A stretch of DNA of 16,005 nt from Dehalococcoidia bacterium. GTDB lineage: Bacteria > Chloroflexota > Dehalococcoidia > SZUA-161 > SpSt-899. The notes beneath the pieces were generated by a model. It did no database searches. It was given only the letters and a program-made list of their open reading frames with translations, and was not told the DNA's origin. The number at the start of each line of letters is the position of its first letter. Positions within the stretch are counted from its first letter, which is position 1. A program made the position numbers and the translations under genes. Below, one piece after another: positions 6,758 to 12,638 of this stretch. The DNA lies in NCBI GenBank assembly GCA_023271515.1, contig JALPXQ010000023.1, positions 1 to 16,005 of the forward strand. The letters are read 5' to 3'.

Positions 6758-6860
6758 AAAAACGCAAGAACTGAGCAGCAAAACATGGTAAAACGTGCGA
6801 CAGAAATCGTTCTTCATACTCCAGGAACCTATCTCCCGTTGATAATTTGGGAGGTGTGAG

Positions 6861-7016
6861 ATGGTCGAGCACATGAAACCGGAGGAAATCCTTCGCCTGA
6901 ATCCACACATCAGCGAGGGGGAACTGAATGAAATTGGAGAGTTTATCCGCAAGCTCCGGGACAGTGGAATGGAGGGCAAGCGTTATGAGCTTGCAACCAT
7001 TAAGACTGCTGGATAA
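6861..7016 (+). CDS. Small hypothetical protein (51 residues)
   Basis: ATG 6861 is preceded by GGGAGGTG (6849-6856), a strong ribosome binding site. The product begins MVEHMKPEEILRLNP. It is a charged, probably helical protein (PEEILRLNPHISEGELNEIGEFIRKLR pattern split over residues 7-33), ending in YELATIKTAG. I recall similar short proteins with an LRLNPH motif as uncharacterised accessory products, but cannot name a family. It overlaps the next small ORF by 32 bases. The two could be coupled, or they could be one gene split by a frameshift. Confidence 0.45.
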   Translation: MVEHMKPEEILRLNPHISEGELNEIGEFIRKLRDSGMEGKRYELATIKTAG

Positions 7017-7128
7017 TACGACCGGCGATGAGTACATCGGCTTGCGTTACGAGAAGGTTCCCCTGGAGGTGGCCGAGGCTCTTCGACTCCAATTTTCTGG
7101 AGATCATCATCGCCAGGCAGTAAGTTAG
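6985..7128 (+). CDS. Small hypothetical protein (47 residues)
   Basis: ATG 6985 lies 9 bases after GGAGGG (6970-6975). The 47 residues contain DEYIGLRYEKVPLEVAEALR, which looks like one beta hairpin and one helix. No family is recognised. It ends 20 bases before a good Rho-independent terminator, which supports a short transcribed unit with the 6861 ORF. It may alternatively be the frameshifted 3' part of that gene. Confidence 0.35.
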   Translation: MSLQPLRLLDNTTGDEYIGLRYEKVPLEVAEALRLQFSGDHHRQAVS

Positions 7129-7148
7129 CCAGGGCATAACCGGTACTG

Positions 7149-7182
7149 AAAGGCAGCGGAGCACAAGCTCTCGCTGCCTTTT
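7149..7182 (+). terminator. Rho-independent terminator
   Basis: AAAGGCAGCG (7149-7158) pairs with CGCTGCCTTT (7172-7181). Extra AGC/GCT pairing narrows the loop, and a TTTTCT tract follows. It closes the small-ORF unit at 6861-7128. Confidence 0.75.
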
Positions 7183-7218
7183 CTGAGTTCCCCCTGATCC
7201 CGGTGCAATCTAAGAATG

Positions 7219-7248
7219 TTGCAAAAGGCGCCGGACTGCGCTTATAAT
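7219..7248 (+). promoter_or_regulatory. Sigma70-like promoter upstream of the hicA remnant
   Basis: TTGCAA at 7219-7224 and a perfect TATAAT at 7243-7248 with an 18-base spacer. The predicted start, near 7255, falls at the left edge of the palindrome at 7259-7303, so the transcript would begin with that hairpin and then reach hicA. Confidence 0.6.
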
Positions 7249-7250
7249 AG

Positions 7251-7315
7251 AGTTAACCAGATTGTATCCGGAATTCCGCTTCGCTCCACCCCGTATACAA
7301 TCTTTAGCGTTATGT
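7251..7315. other. attC-like recombination site (possible integron cassette boundary)
   Basis: AGTTAAC (7251-7257) and GTTATGT (7309-7315) bound a 65-bp imperfect palindrome. Their AAC/GTT halves are complementary and near the attC consensus boxes RYYYAAC and GTTRRRY, each with one mismatch. Inside, AGATTGTATCCGG (7259-7271) pairs with 7291-7303 at 12 of 13 positions, leaving a 19-base loop. Size, outer boxes and an imperfect stem fit a short attC site, with the hicA ORF beginning 31 bases beyond the right box as in a gene cassette. No integrase gene is present in the window. A transcript 5' hairpin is the alternative. Confidence 0.4.
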
Positions 7316-7324
7316 GAAATCAGC
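7309..7324. repeat. Left arm of a 16-bp inverted repeat flanking the hicA remnant
   Basis: GTTATGTGAAATCAGC here matches the reverse complement of 7570-7585 at 15 of 16 positions. The pair brackets the hicA pseudogene closely, outside its start and stop. Confidence 0.75.
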
Positions 7325-7345
7325 TTATTGTGTTAGGAGGAGCTT

Positions 7346-7559
7346 ATGCCAGGACTTTCAGGTGTGCCCCACCGTCGCGCTGTCAAGGCGTTTGAGAGGG
7401 CGGACTTTTGGGTAGCTCGCGAAGGTAAGCATATCTCAATGACCGATGGCGAGTGAATTATCATCAATCCCTTGCGTAAATCCGATCAACGCGTTCACAA
7501 TGGGGGGAATCATCAAAGACGCAGGGATGACGGTGGATGAATTCAAGAAACTGCTCTGA
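7346..7559 (+). pseudogene. hicA: HicA-type mRNA interferase toxin, inactivated
   Basis: ATG 7346 has a strong TAGGAGGAG site just upstream. The first frame reads MPGLSGVPHRRAVKAFERA, then REGKHISMTDGE, which is the HicA double-stranded-RNA-binding-like fold with its catalytic His. TGA at 7454-7456 replaces an Arg codon. An extra A in the AAA run at 7478-7480 then shifts the frame. Beyond it the typical HicA ending NPINAFTMGGI and KDAGMTVDEFKKLL is perfectly readable to TGA at 7557-7559. HicA toxins cleave mRNA and are neutralised by HicB. No hicB is visible on either side, so loss of the toxin is consistent with loss of its antitoxin. Two lesions in about 70 codons make sequencing error unlikely as the sole cause. 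Confidence 0.85.
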
Positions 7560-7569
7560 GACAACATTC

Positions 7570-7585
7570 GCTGATTTCAGATAAC
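7570..7585. repeat. Right arm of the inverted repeat flanking the hicA remnant
   Basis: GCTGATTTCAGATAAC, the inverse partner of 7309-7324. It starts 10 bases after the recovered hicA stop. The bases after it (7588-7617) form a further imperfect hairpin (GCGCCAA with TTGGTCGC), but no GTTRRRY box follows. Confidence 0.75.
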
Positions 7586-7690
7586 ACGCGCCAAGCGGCT
7601 TTGCCCAAATTGGTCGCCTCTCCATGACCAAGAGAAGCATCGCAGCGAAACGACTACTTGGTGAGATGCGATCTGCCCTTGAAGGACGGG

Positions 7691-7706
7691 GCCAACTTCG
7701 GTTGGC
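7691..7706. other. Perfect hairpin with UUCG tetraloop
   Basis: GCCAAC-TTCG-GTTGGC is a 6-bp perfect stem closed by C(UUCG)G, an exceptionally stable RNA loop. It lies 55 bases before the ATG at 7762 and has no T tract, so it is more likely a structured leader or repeat than a terminator. Confidence 0.45.
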
Positions 7707-7761
7707 GCGAACACGGTGGAAGTAAAACGGGATTGGAAGGGGCACGGGAAGGGGACCGAAT

Positions 7762-8091
7762 ATGAGGGACGTGTGGTTAGCCATTAAGCTGGCGCTGATA
7801 TTTCTCCTTAATCTCGCGGATTACTTCCTTACCCGTGAGATGATACATTCGGGTCTGGTAAGGGAGGTTAATCCGGTGATGCTGCGTCTTTTCTACCTGG
7901 GTCCGGAGTATATTTTGGCGCTCAAGATTCTCTCCGGTGCGCTGTTCTTTTCCTATATGTGGAATTTAAGGAAAAAGCGACCCAGGATGGTGCAGATATT
8001 AACCACGGCGGTGCTCGCCTTTTTTGTTTTGCTCGTAGCCTACTTGTATTTGAATCTTACTTATGTTAGGGTTATTGAGAGGCTCTTCTGA
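7762..8091 (+). CDS. DUF5658-like integral membrane protein
   Basis: A 109-residue membrane protein starting at ATG 7762. Three hydrophobic segments are visible: about residues 5-24, 45-66 and 78-100. The first helix and following loop carry the pattern N-x-x-D-x-x-x-T with REVNPVM (residues 35-41), which I associate with small DUF5658-type membrane proteins. Its function is unknown. It lies just upstream of the pilin operon in the same direction, separated by 150 bases, but no functional link is established. The upstream GGGAAGGGG is a modest ribosome binding site. Family assignment is from motif memory. Confidence 0.7.
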   Translation: MRDVWLAIKLALIFLLNLADYFLTREMIHSGLVREVNPVMLRLFYLGPEYILALKILSGALFFSYMWNLRKKRPRMVQILTTAVLAFFVLLVAYLYLNLTYVRVIERLF

Positions 8092-8241
8092 CCAATGACC
8101 AGGTCAGCGGCATCACTCAAAAGAGTGAGCGCGAAATCACCCTGTTGAGGGATTGCCAGGCTTATGGGATCAAGGTATCATGAGGTGAAAGGAGGTGAAA
8201 CCTAAAACTTAAAGCCTAAAAATAAAAGAGGAGGTTAAAGA

Positions 8242-8772
8242 ATGAAAAAGTTCATCAAAGGGCAGAGAGGTTTTACCCTGATCGAGATCATCATCGTGCT
8301 GGCGATCTTAGCCATCCTGGCGGCGCTGCTGGGGCCCCACCTCGCTGGCTTCCTGGCGCGGGGCGATAGGGCATCCTATGACGCTGATAGGCACACCCTG
8401 GAGCTGAGTGTCATGGCCTACTACACTGCGGATCCTGTCGTGAGGGAATGGCCGATCTGGGGCCCCGACGTCGGAGCGCCGTATGACCATGATAATGACG
8501 GTCATCTTTTTGACGCTGGTAGCGCGAGGAACGGCTTGATCGACATAGATAGGCTTGTCGCTGCGGGATTACTTGCTGATGACGCTGCGATAAGGTCGGC
8601 AGATGGTCATTCTCAGCGACACCGCCATGCGACCTCTGAGGGGAGCTATATCTGGTACGTAGCCGATGAGGTCGGCACGATCAAGTCGATGTTCTGGGAT
8701 GCTGAGGATAAGGATGGCGATGGTGATACGACCGAGTGGCTGGGCGATGGCTTCTGGGGTGTCTACCCGTGA
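8242..8772 (+). CDS. Type II/IV pseudopilin, GspG-like, with two EF-hand-like calcium loops
   Basis: A 176-residue prepilin behind AGGAGG (8231-8236). The leader MKKFIKGQRG is followed by FTLIE, so prepilin peptidase should cut after Gly10, leaving N-terminal Phe and Glu at mature position 5. Residues 11-33 form the hydrophobic assembly helix. The globular part contains two DxDxDG loops: DHDNDGHLFD at 82-91 and DKDGDGDTTE at 156-165. Both have the spacing of EF-hand or dockerin calcium loops, so folding is probably calcium dependent. The protein would be exported and assembled into a pseudopilus or type IV pilus. The following genes are minor-pilin-like, but no assembly ATPase or platform protein is in the window. 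Confidence 0.9.
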   Translation: MKKFIKGQRGFTLIEIIIVLAILAILAALLGPHLAGFLARGDRASYDADRHTLELSVMAYYTADPVVREWPIWGPDVGAPYDHDNDGHLFDAGSARNGLIDIDRLVAAGLLADDAAIRSADGHSQRHRHATSEGSYIWYVADEVGTIKSMFWDAEDKDGDGDTTEWLGDGFWGVYP

Positions 8773-8822
8773 TGCCATTAAGTGACGCTGATATGATAGA
8801 CTTGCTCTAGAGGGAGCAAGTG

Positions 8823-8990
8823 TTGAGAAAGGGAGTTAAGGGCTTCACCCTCATCCCCACCTACAGTGGCAAGGGCGGTGCCTGGAGTGGTGGCGCCTCC
8901 GGCAGCACCATCAAGCCCCCTCTTCTTCCCGCCGTGACCTATCATCCACTAAAGGGTGCGAACCATGCAGTGTGGAGTCGTTGTCCCTAA
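8823..8990 (+). pseudogene. Truncated prepilin remnant
   Basis: TTG 8823 follows GAGGGAG (8810-8816) and opens MRKGVKGFTLI, an unmistakable prepilin leader and cleavage site. The frame then jumps directly to PTYSGKGGAWSGG, with no Glu5 and no hydrophobic helix. It ends at TAA 8988-8990 after 55 residues, overlapping the next pilin gene by about 25 bases. The simplest reading is an internal in-frame deletion that removed the assembly helix and most of the body of a pilin, joining the leader to part of the C-terminus. Without its helix the product cannot be assembled. A genuine small secreted peptide is less likely. Confidence 0.55.
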
Positions 8991-9369
8991 CCGGGGTACA
9001 AGGCAGAAAGGACAAACTCTCATCGAGATAATGGTGGCCCTGGCGCTGGCGGCCATAATCATGCCTGCCATATTCACTGCGGTATCGCTCACCCTCACCA
9101 GCGCCGATCGTATCCGCGACCGTTCTGTAATGATGGAGTTAGCTCAGTCCCAGATGGAGAGTATCCAGGGACAGGAGTTTTGTCCCCATGGAGATTACCA
9201 TATTATTGCGCTCCCGGAGGGTTATGCTATGGAGATAAAGGTAAGGCCGGCCGCAAGCTTCTTCTATCCCGATGGCTCTCCTGCTGCCGAGATAATACAG
9301 CGAGTGACGATTACGCTCAGCAGTCGCCAGAGCTCATTCACCCTGGAAGGATATAAGGTGAAGCGGTGA
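8965..9369 (+). CDS. Minor pseudopilin, PilV/GspI-like
   Basis: A 134-residue prepilin. I chose ATG 8965, preceded by AAAGGG (8951-8956), over the GTG nine bases earlier. The basic leader ends in RQKG, followed by QTLIE, giving cleavage after Gly and a Glu at mature position 5. A hydrophobic segment (IMVALALAAIIMPAIF region) follows. The segment DRSVMMELAQSQMESI is typical of PilV/GspI-type minor pilins. The C-terminus is a short beta-rich domain. Its stop overlaps the GTG of the next gene (GTGA), indicating translational coupling. It probably helps initiate pilus or pseudopilus assembly with its neighbours. Confidence 0.85.
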   Translation: MQCGVVVPNRGTRQKGQTLIEIMVALALAAIIMPAIFTAVSLTLTSADRIRDRSVMMELAQSQMESIQGQEFCPHGDYHIIALPEGYAMEIKVRPAASFFYPDGSPAAEIIQRVTITLSSRQSSFTLEGYKVKR

Positions 9370-9848
9370 GAGGAAGGGAAAATGGTCTTACCCTCGTGGA
9401 AATATTGATAGTCCTGACCATCGGGGTCATGTTTATGGCGATGTTGGTTCCGGCCATCCAACTGATGATGCGGCTGGCGCCCCGGCAGGCGAACGAACTC
9501 GCCGTTGAGCACGACCTCGACCTCGCCCGCCGCTGGCTCATCAGGGATGGGCAGGCATCCCGGAGCTTCACCACGCTGCCCCGCCCTGGATACGGACGGT
9601 TTGAGTGGAGCGATTATACCGGCAGGTCGCCGGTGAAGTATCAGGTGACCTATTACCACGATGACACCTCACTGATTCGGGAGGAAAGGCGCGATGGGAC
9701 AGTGGAATCTACCTTTATCGTAGCGCGAAATATCTTGACCTGGGATGACGTTAAATTTGAAGCCGGAGCTGGGGTGATTACCGTGGAGATCACCTCCACC
9801 GCGGGGAAAGTATCTCGAAGCGCCAAAATAATCATTGCCCGTCGCTAG
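9366..9848 (+). CDS. Minor pseudopilin, PilW/GspJ-like
   Basis: A 160-residue prepilin whose GTG start overlaps the preceding stop by four bases. The very short leader MRGRENG is followed by LTLVEILIVL, so cleavage follows Gly7 and Glu lies at mature position 5. The helix runs to about residue 30. The body contains LDLARRWLIRDGQ and paired beta strands with RFEWSDYTG and VKYQVTYYHDD, resembling PilW/GspJ-type minor pilins. Order (GspG-like, GspI-like, GspJ-like, then PilX-like) follows the standard minor pilin operon. The gap to the next gene is 78 bases and contains short AGT-rich repeats. Confidence 0.85.
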   Translation: MRGRENGLTLVEILIVLTIGVMFMAMLVPAIQLMMRLAPRQANELAVEHDLDLARRWLIRDGQASRSFTTLPRPGYGRFEWSDYTGRSPVKYQVTYYHDDTSLIREERRDGTVESTFIVARNILTWDDVKFEAGAGVITVEITSTAGKVSRSAKIIIARR

Positions 9849-9926
9849 TGGGCAGTTGGCAGTTTTCAGTGGTCAGTAGGAGGACGGGATGCTTCTGACT
9901 TGTCCTGATAACGTCGGAGATAAGCC

Positions 9927-10766
9927 GTGAGCCGTAAAAACGAGCAGGGAATGGTGCTGGTATATGTCCTTATTTTCCTTGTCGTGGGATCGCTGCTGGT
10001 GGCCTCCCTGGTGCCCGTCATCGGCGCCGGTTCCCGCAGGCATATTGCCAGACGGGGGCAGATGCTGGCCGGCTATGCCGCCGAGGCGGGGATAAAGAGG
10101 GTGGTTGCCGACCTGGTTCGTGGAGCGGATGCCCTCAGCCCTCATTATACCGTTCCTCAGATCACTGTCAATGAACATACGCCCACCATTGATATCCGCG
10201 CAGCGACCATTGCTCTTCCCTCCGACCAACTGTATGTTGATCCCGGTGTTCGGGATCCGAGCCTGAGTGAGATTCCGGCGGGCACTGGCTACTTAATGCG
10301 GCTTCACCATGTTAAGGAGGGCGAGCTCAGGATTAACTGGGCGTATAGCCCTGCAGGACCGACAAAGCTGGGTATTTCGGAGGGGCTCACCCCTCAGGCG
10401 GCGGGGAGAATCTATGCCTGGCCGGAGGAGCATCTCATAGCGACGGCGGAGTCGAGCGGTGATTACAATTATATCTCCGTGGACATTACTGACCCCGGCA
10501 TCTACACTATCGTCTTTTTCAACCCGCTGGAGATAGAGAAAGAGGAAAGAGTCTTGATGCCTAACACCGATAAGGTGACGAATCCCTTCGGACCTGGCGG
10601 AAGCGAGAATACCTGGATATATGTCAGGGCTCATCAGGACTATATCATCACTGCCGCTGCCGCTGACGTCAGCGTTTCGGCCTACGTGCGCCAGGTTCCC
10701 GGGCCCTCTGAGCCGTCCGGCTGGATCACCAACGAGGTGCTTATTTACTCCTGGAACCCTCCTTGA
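9927..10766 (+). CDS. PilX/GspK-like pilus component
   Basis: A 279-residue protein from GTG 9927, with a weak GGAGA about ten bases upstream. The leader MSRKNEQG precedes MVLVYVLIFLVVGSLLV, a class III-like hydrophobic helix. It lacks Glu at mature position 5, as several PilX/GspK proteins do. AGYAAEAGIKR at about residues 48-58 is the PilX hallmark (A-E-A-G following the helix). The large C-terminal part is beta rich, with segments such as YNYISVDITDPGIYTIVFFNP and YIITAAAADVSVSAYV suggesting an Ig-like or jelly-roll domain that could face outward at a pilus tip. It is the last gene of the pilin operon; a REP-like element follows immediately. Confidence 0.8.
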   Translation: MSRKNEQGMVLVYVLIFLVVGSLLVASLVPVIGAGSRRHIARRGQMLAGYAAEAGIKRVVADLVRGADALSPHYTVPQITVNEHTPTIDIRAATIALPSDQLYVDPGVRDPSLSEIPAGTGYLMRLHHVKEGELRINWAYSPAGPTKLGISEGLTPQAAGRIYAWPEEHLIATAESSGDYNYISVDITDPGIYTIVFFNPLEIEKEERVLMPNTDKVTNPFGPGGSENTWIYVRAHQDYIITAAAADVSVSAYVRQVPGPSEPSGWITNEVLIYSWNPP

Positions 10767-10773
10767 GCGTCTA

Positions 10774-10862
10774 GGGGTCAGGTCTTGCATTACGACATCC
10801 AGCATGATTCCCTGAAACCCGGGGGGCGTTCGAGACAAAGTGGCACTGCAAGGCCCGACCCC
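10774..10862. repeat. REP-like element with inverted ends, copy 1
   Basis: The left end GGGGTCAGGTCTTGCA (10774-10789) is inverted relative to TGCAAGGCCCGACCCC (10847-10862), matching at 14 of 16 positions. The 57-base interior contains CCCTGAAACCCGGGG and GCGTTCGAGA. The end motif resembles those I associate with REP sequences of IS200-like (RAYT) transposases, but no such transposase is in this window. Confidence 0.7.
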
Positions 10863-10980
10863 ATTGGTGGGCTTCGGGCATGAGCCCCGGCGCTGCGCTG
10901 TATTCACCCCTGTCTTCTATTCACTAGCTTCTGTCGCGAAGAATCCGCCGGCTTGTCCGCCGTCATTCGTTTGTGCCGTG

Positions 10981-11520
10981 TCAACCCAAGCTCCTCCGCT
11001 CCTCCGCTCTCTTCTTGCGTCCGCTCTGACTGGCATACATGTGGAGCCGCTCAATGGCCACTTCCACGACGGCTCGGGTGACAAAAAGGCTGCTCACATC
11101 GTAGAGCTCAGCAATACGGCACTCCGCCTCAGACGGCGAAATGTGCCCTGCGCGGTAAGCTCTAACCACGACACCCAAGAACCCCACCGGAATCAAGCTT
11201 AAGCGTTTGGCGGCCGCTCGCACGGCCAGATCATCGGTCACCAGAATCGGCACACCTATCTGCCGGCAAAGATATAAGCATTCACACTCCCCAGCATGCA
11301 GCTCTTCCAGGCTGTTTTCCTCAACGAACTCCATGACCTCTGCTTGAAAGAAGGTGTGCCGTTGAACATTGCTCAATCTCAAAACATCCGCCTGGGGAGT
11401 TCGCCCTTGTTCAACGGTCTCCGACCACACCGCATCTGGGATGTGCAAGGTCTCAAAGATGCACAGAAGGGGGAAGCAGTCAACCTCTGTAAGGTGGATA
11501 AGCGGGCTGGCATCAGATAC
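10981..11520 (-). CDS. PIN-domain protein (DUF3368/VapC-like), start codon not visible
   Basis: A minus-strand frame open from 11562 to TGA at 10983-10981. Reading from 11520 it begins VSDASPLIHLTEVD, the canonical N-terminus of PIN-domain nucleases, and continues IPDAVWSE, GECECLYL and ILVTDDLAVR. These supply the acidic residues expected of the metal-binding site. It ends with a helical tail and basic residues. A TTG at 11448 could start a shorter protein but would remove the first catalytic Asp. No ATG, GTG or TTG occurs between VSDAS and the upstream stop; only an in-frame CTG at 11547 does. A palindrome lies where the start and ribosome binding site should be. It is probably a displaced or dead toxin-like gene. 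No antitoxin was recognised. Confidence 0.65.
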   Translation of the reverse strand, partial: VSDASPLIHLTEVDCFPLLCIFETLHIPDAVWSETVEQGRTPQADVLRLSNVQRHTFFQAEVMEFVEENSLEELHAGECECLYLCRQIGVPILVTDDLAVRAAAKRLSLIPVGFLGVVVRAYRAGHISPSEAECRIAELYDVSSLFVTRAVVEVAIERLHMYASQSGRKKRAEERRSLG

Positions 11521-11532
11521 GGTACTTACTTG

Positions 11533-11550
11533 TCCCTGCGAAGGCAGGGA
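11533..11550. repeat. Palindrome at the 5' end of the PIN gene
   Basis: TCCCTGC-GAAG-GCAGGGA is a perfect 7-bp stem with a 4-base loop. It ends 13 bases upstream of the first PIN-domain codon, where a start codon and ribosome binding site would be expected. It is similar in style to short dispersed palindromes common in bacterial intergenic DNA. Confidence 0.6.
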
Positions 11551-11760
11551 TGCGGGGAGCGGTCACATACCCTGCGCTTTTAAAGGGGCAAATTTCGCCT
11601 GGCTTGCCGCCTCGCGTGTTTATAATACGTAGTTCTACAAGGCTTGTCAACGTTACTGGTCAGAGGCCAGAGCTCCCCACTTAAAACGTAAAACTGCCAA
11701 CTTAGTAAAATGGGGGCAACTCTATTTTTGCCATATACGGCCAGACCATGAAGAGTTACG

Positions 11761-11880
11761 AGGCCTGAGGGAGTTCTCTCCCTCAGGCTTTCCGTGAGGG
11801 AAGGGATTCCCTCATGCCTCAGTAAACGCTTCCGATGAGGATGCAAGCGGGACATAAAATCCCGCTCCTTTGCCCTCATC
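11761..11880. repeat. Three tandem stem-loops
   Basis: Hairpin 1: GCCTGAGGGAG (11763-11773) pairs perfectly with 11778-11788 around TTCT. Hairpin 2: TGAGGGAA (11795-11802) pairs with 11807-11814 around GGGA. Hairpin 3: AGCGGGA (11846-11852) pairs with 11860-11866, and an outer GATGAGG (11834-11840) pairs with 11874-11880. Only the first is followed by a short T run. The arrangement looks like a structured RNA or clustered intergenic palindromes. Confidence 0.7.
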
Positions 11881-11943
11881 CCCTGAAACCCGGGGAGCGG
11901 GCGTTCGAGAAAAACGCGGCCATGCAAGGCCCGACCCCATTGG
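11880..11943. repeat. REP-like element, copy 2 (right half only)
   Basis: It shares CCCTGAAACCCGGGG, GCGTTCGAGA and TGCAAGGCCCGACCCC (11923-11938), followed by ATTGG, with copy 1. Copy 1's left end is absent and is replaced by the third hairpin. A near-consensus promoter begins two bases after it. Confidence 0.7.
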
Positions 11944-11944
11944 T

Positions 11945-11973
11945 TTGACAACTTATAGCAATATTGTTATGAT
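11945..11973 (+). promoter_or_regulatory. Near-consensus sigma70 promoter
   Basis: TTGACA at 11945-11950, a 17-base spacer and TATGAT at 11968-11973. It points toward the IS607-type remnant starting at 12222. The next ~240 bases hold only short frames interrupted by stops, one ending ELALLALHELKESSQQTE at 12118, which I do not recognise. Confidence 0.65.
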
Positions 11974-12183
11974 ACTTGCGTGCTCCGGGAGATTCAATAC
12001 TATCAGACAGAGAGGGGTAGATCCCCGGTAGAGGACCAATGATGATCGTTTGCCTGCGTTGCCGGAGCTTGCACTACTGGCGTTGCACGAACTGAAAGAG
12101 AGCTCCCAACAGACGGAATAGGGGCGGGTTATCGTAAGTTTGGAGGTGCAAATCAAGTGTATAAGTAAAATTCATTAGAAGTA

Positions 12184-12212
12184 TTGACAAATATTAACAA
12201 TTATATTAAAGA
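12184..12212 (+). promoter_or_regulatory. Weak candidate promoter of the IS607-type tnpA
   Basis: TTGACA at 12184-12189 lies in very AT-rich DNA just upstream of ATG 12222. At 17-base spacing the -10 would be TAAAGA, a poor match, so only the -35 half is convincing. Confidence 0.3.
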
Positions 12213-12221
12213 TATTTATTG

Positions 12222-12638
12222 ATGAAACTATCTGAATATGCCAAGAAACTTGGTATTTATATGACTGCCTGGCGAATGTATCGAAAGGGGGAAATTAACG
12301 CTTATCTTCCTACCGGGACAATTATCGTAGAACCTGAAGAGCATAAATTACCCAATAGGGTTAGCATCTATGCCAGAGTATCAAGTAGCGAAAATAAGTC
12401 CAATCTGGACAGCCAAGCTGAAAGGCTTAGGGATTATGCTATTGCCAGGGGCTATTTATAAGGTGGTTAAGGAGGTGGGTAAAAGGAAATAGAGGTAGTT
12501 AATGAAACTAAAGACGACAAAGAGGACTTACTTCAGGATTTAATCGCCATAATCTATTCCTTCTCAGCAAGGCTCTATGGATTAAGAAGGGCTAAGAGAA
12601 AAACAAAAAGAATTATTGAGGAGCTTAAGCGTGATTAG
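12222..12638 (+). pseudogene. IS607-family serine recombinase TnpA, internally deleted
   Basis: ATG 12222 starts MKLSEYAKKLGI, the MerR-like DNA-binding helix-turn-helix of IS607 resolvases. It continues through LPTGTIIVEPEE and YARVSSSENKSNLDSQAERL, which includes the catalytic serine region of serine recombinases. The frame stops at TAA 12459-12461. A shifted frame reads YKVVKEVG, then a deletion of the central catalytic domain joins directly to EIEVVNETKDDKEDL at 12486. The C-terminal end (DLIAIIYSFSARLYG, RRAKRKTKRIIEELKRD) is intact to TAG 12636-12638. The gene thus keeps its N-terminal ~80 and C-terminal ~50 codons and has lost the middle. It cannot encode an active recombinase. tnpB remains overlap its end, as in complete IS607 elements. 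Confidence 0.85.

Larger units (their letters stand above)
11583..11944. other. Gene-free stretch rich in hairpins
   Basis: No supported gene. A minus-strand open frame crosses it but only translates palindromes. The stretch holds three consecutive hairpins (11761-11880) and the second REP-like copy (11880-11943). Confidence 0.5.

Noticed and set aside
9854..11702. 13-base match AGTTGGCAGTTTT (9854-9866) with the reverse complement of 11690-11702
   Set aside because: A few 13-base matches are expected by chance in 16 kb when both strands are considered; the flanks do not align.
11580..11951. Minus-strand frame of 123 codons over the hairpin cluster
   Set aside because: It translates palindromes and the REP-like copy and shows no recognisable domain.
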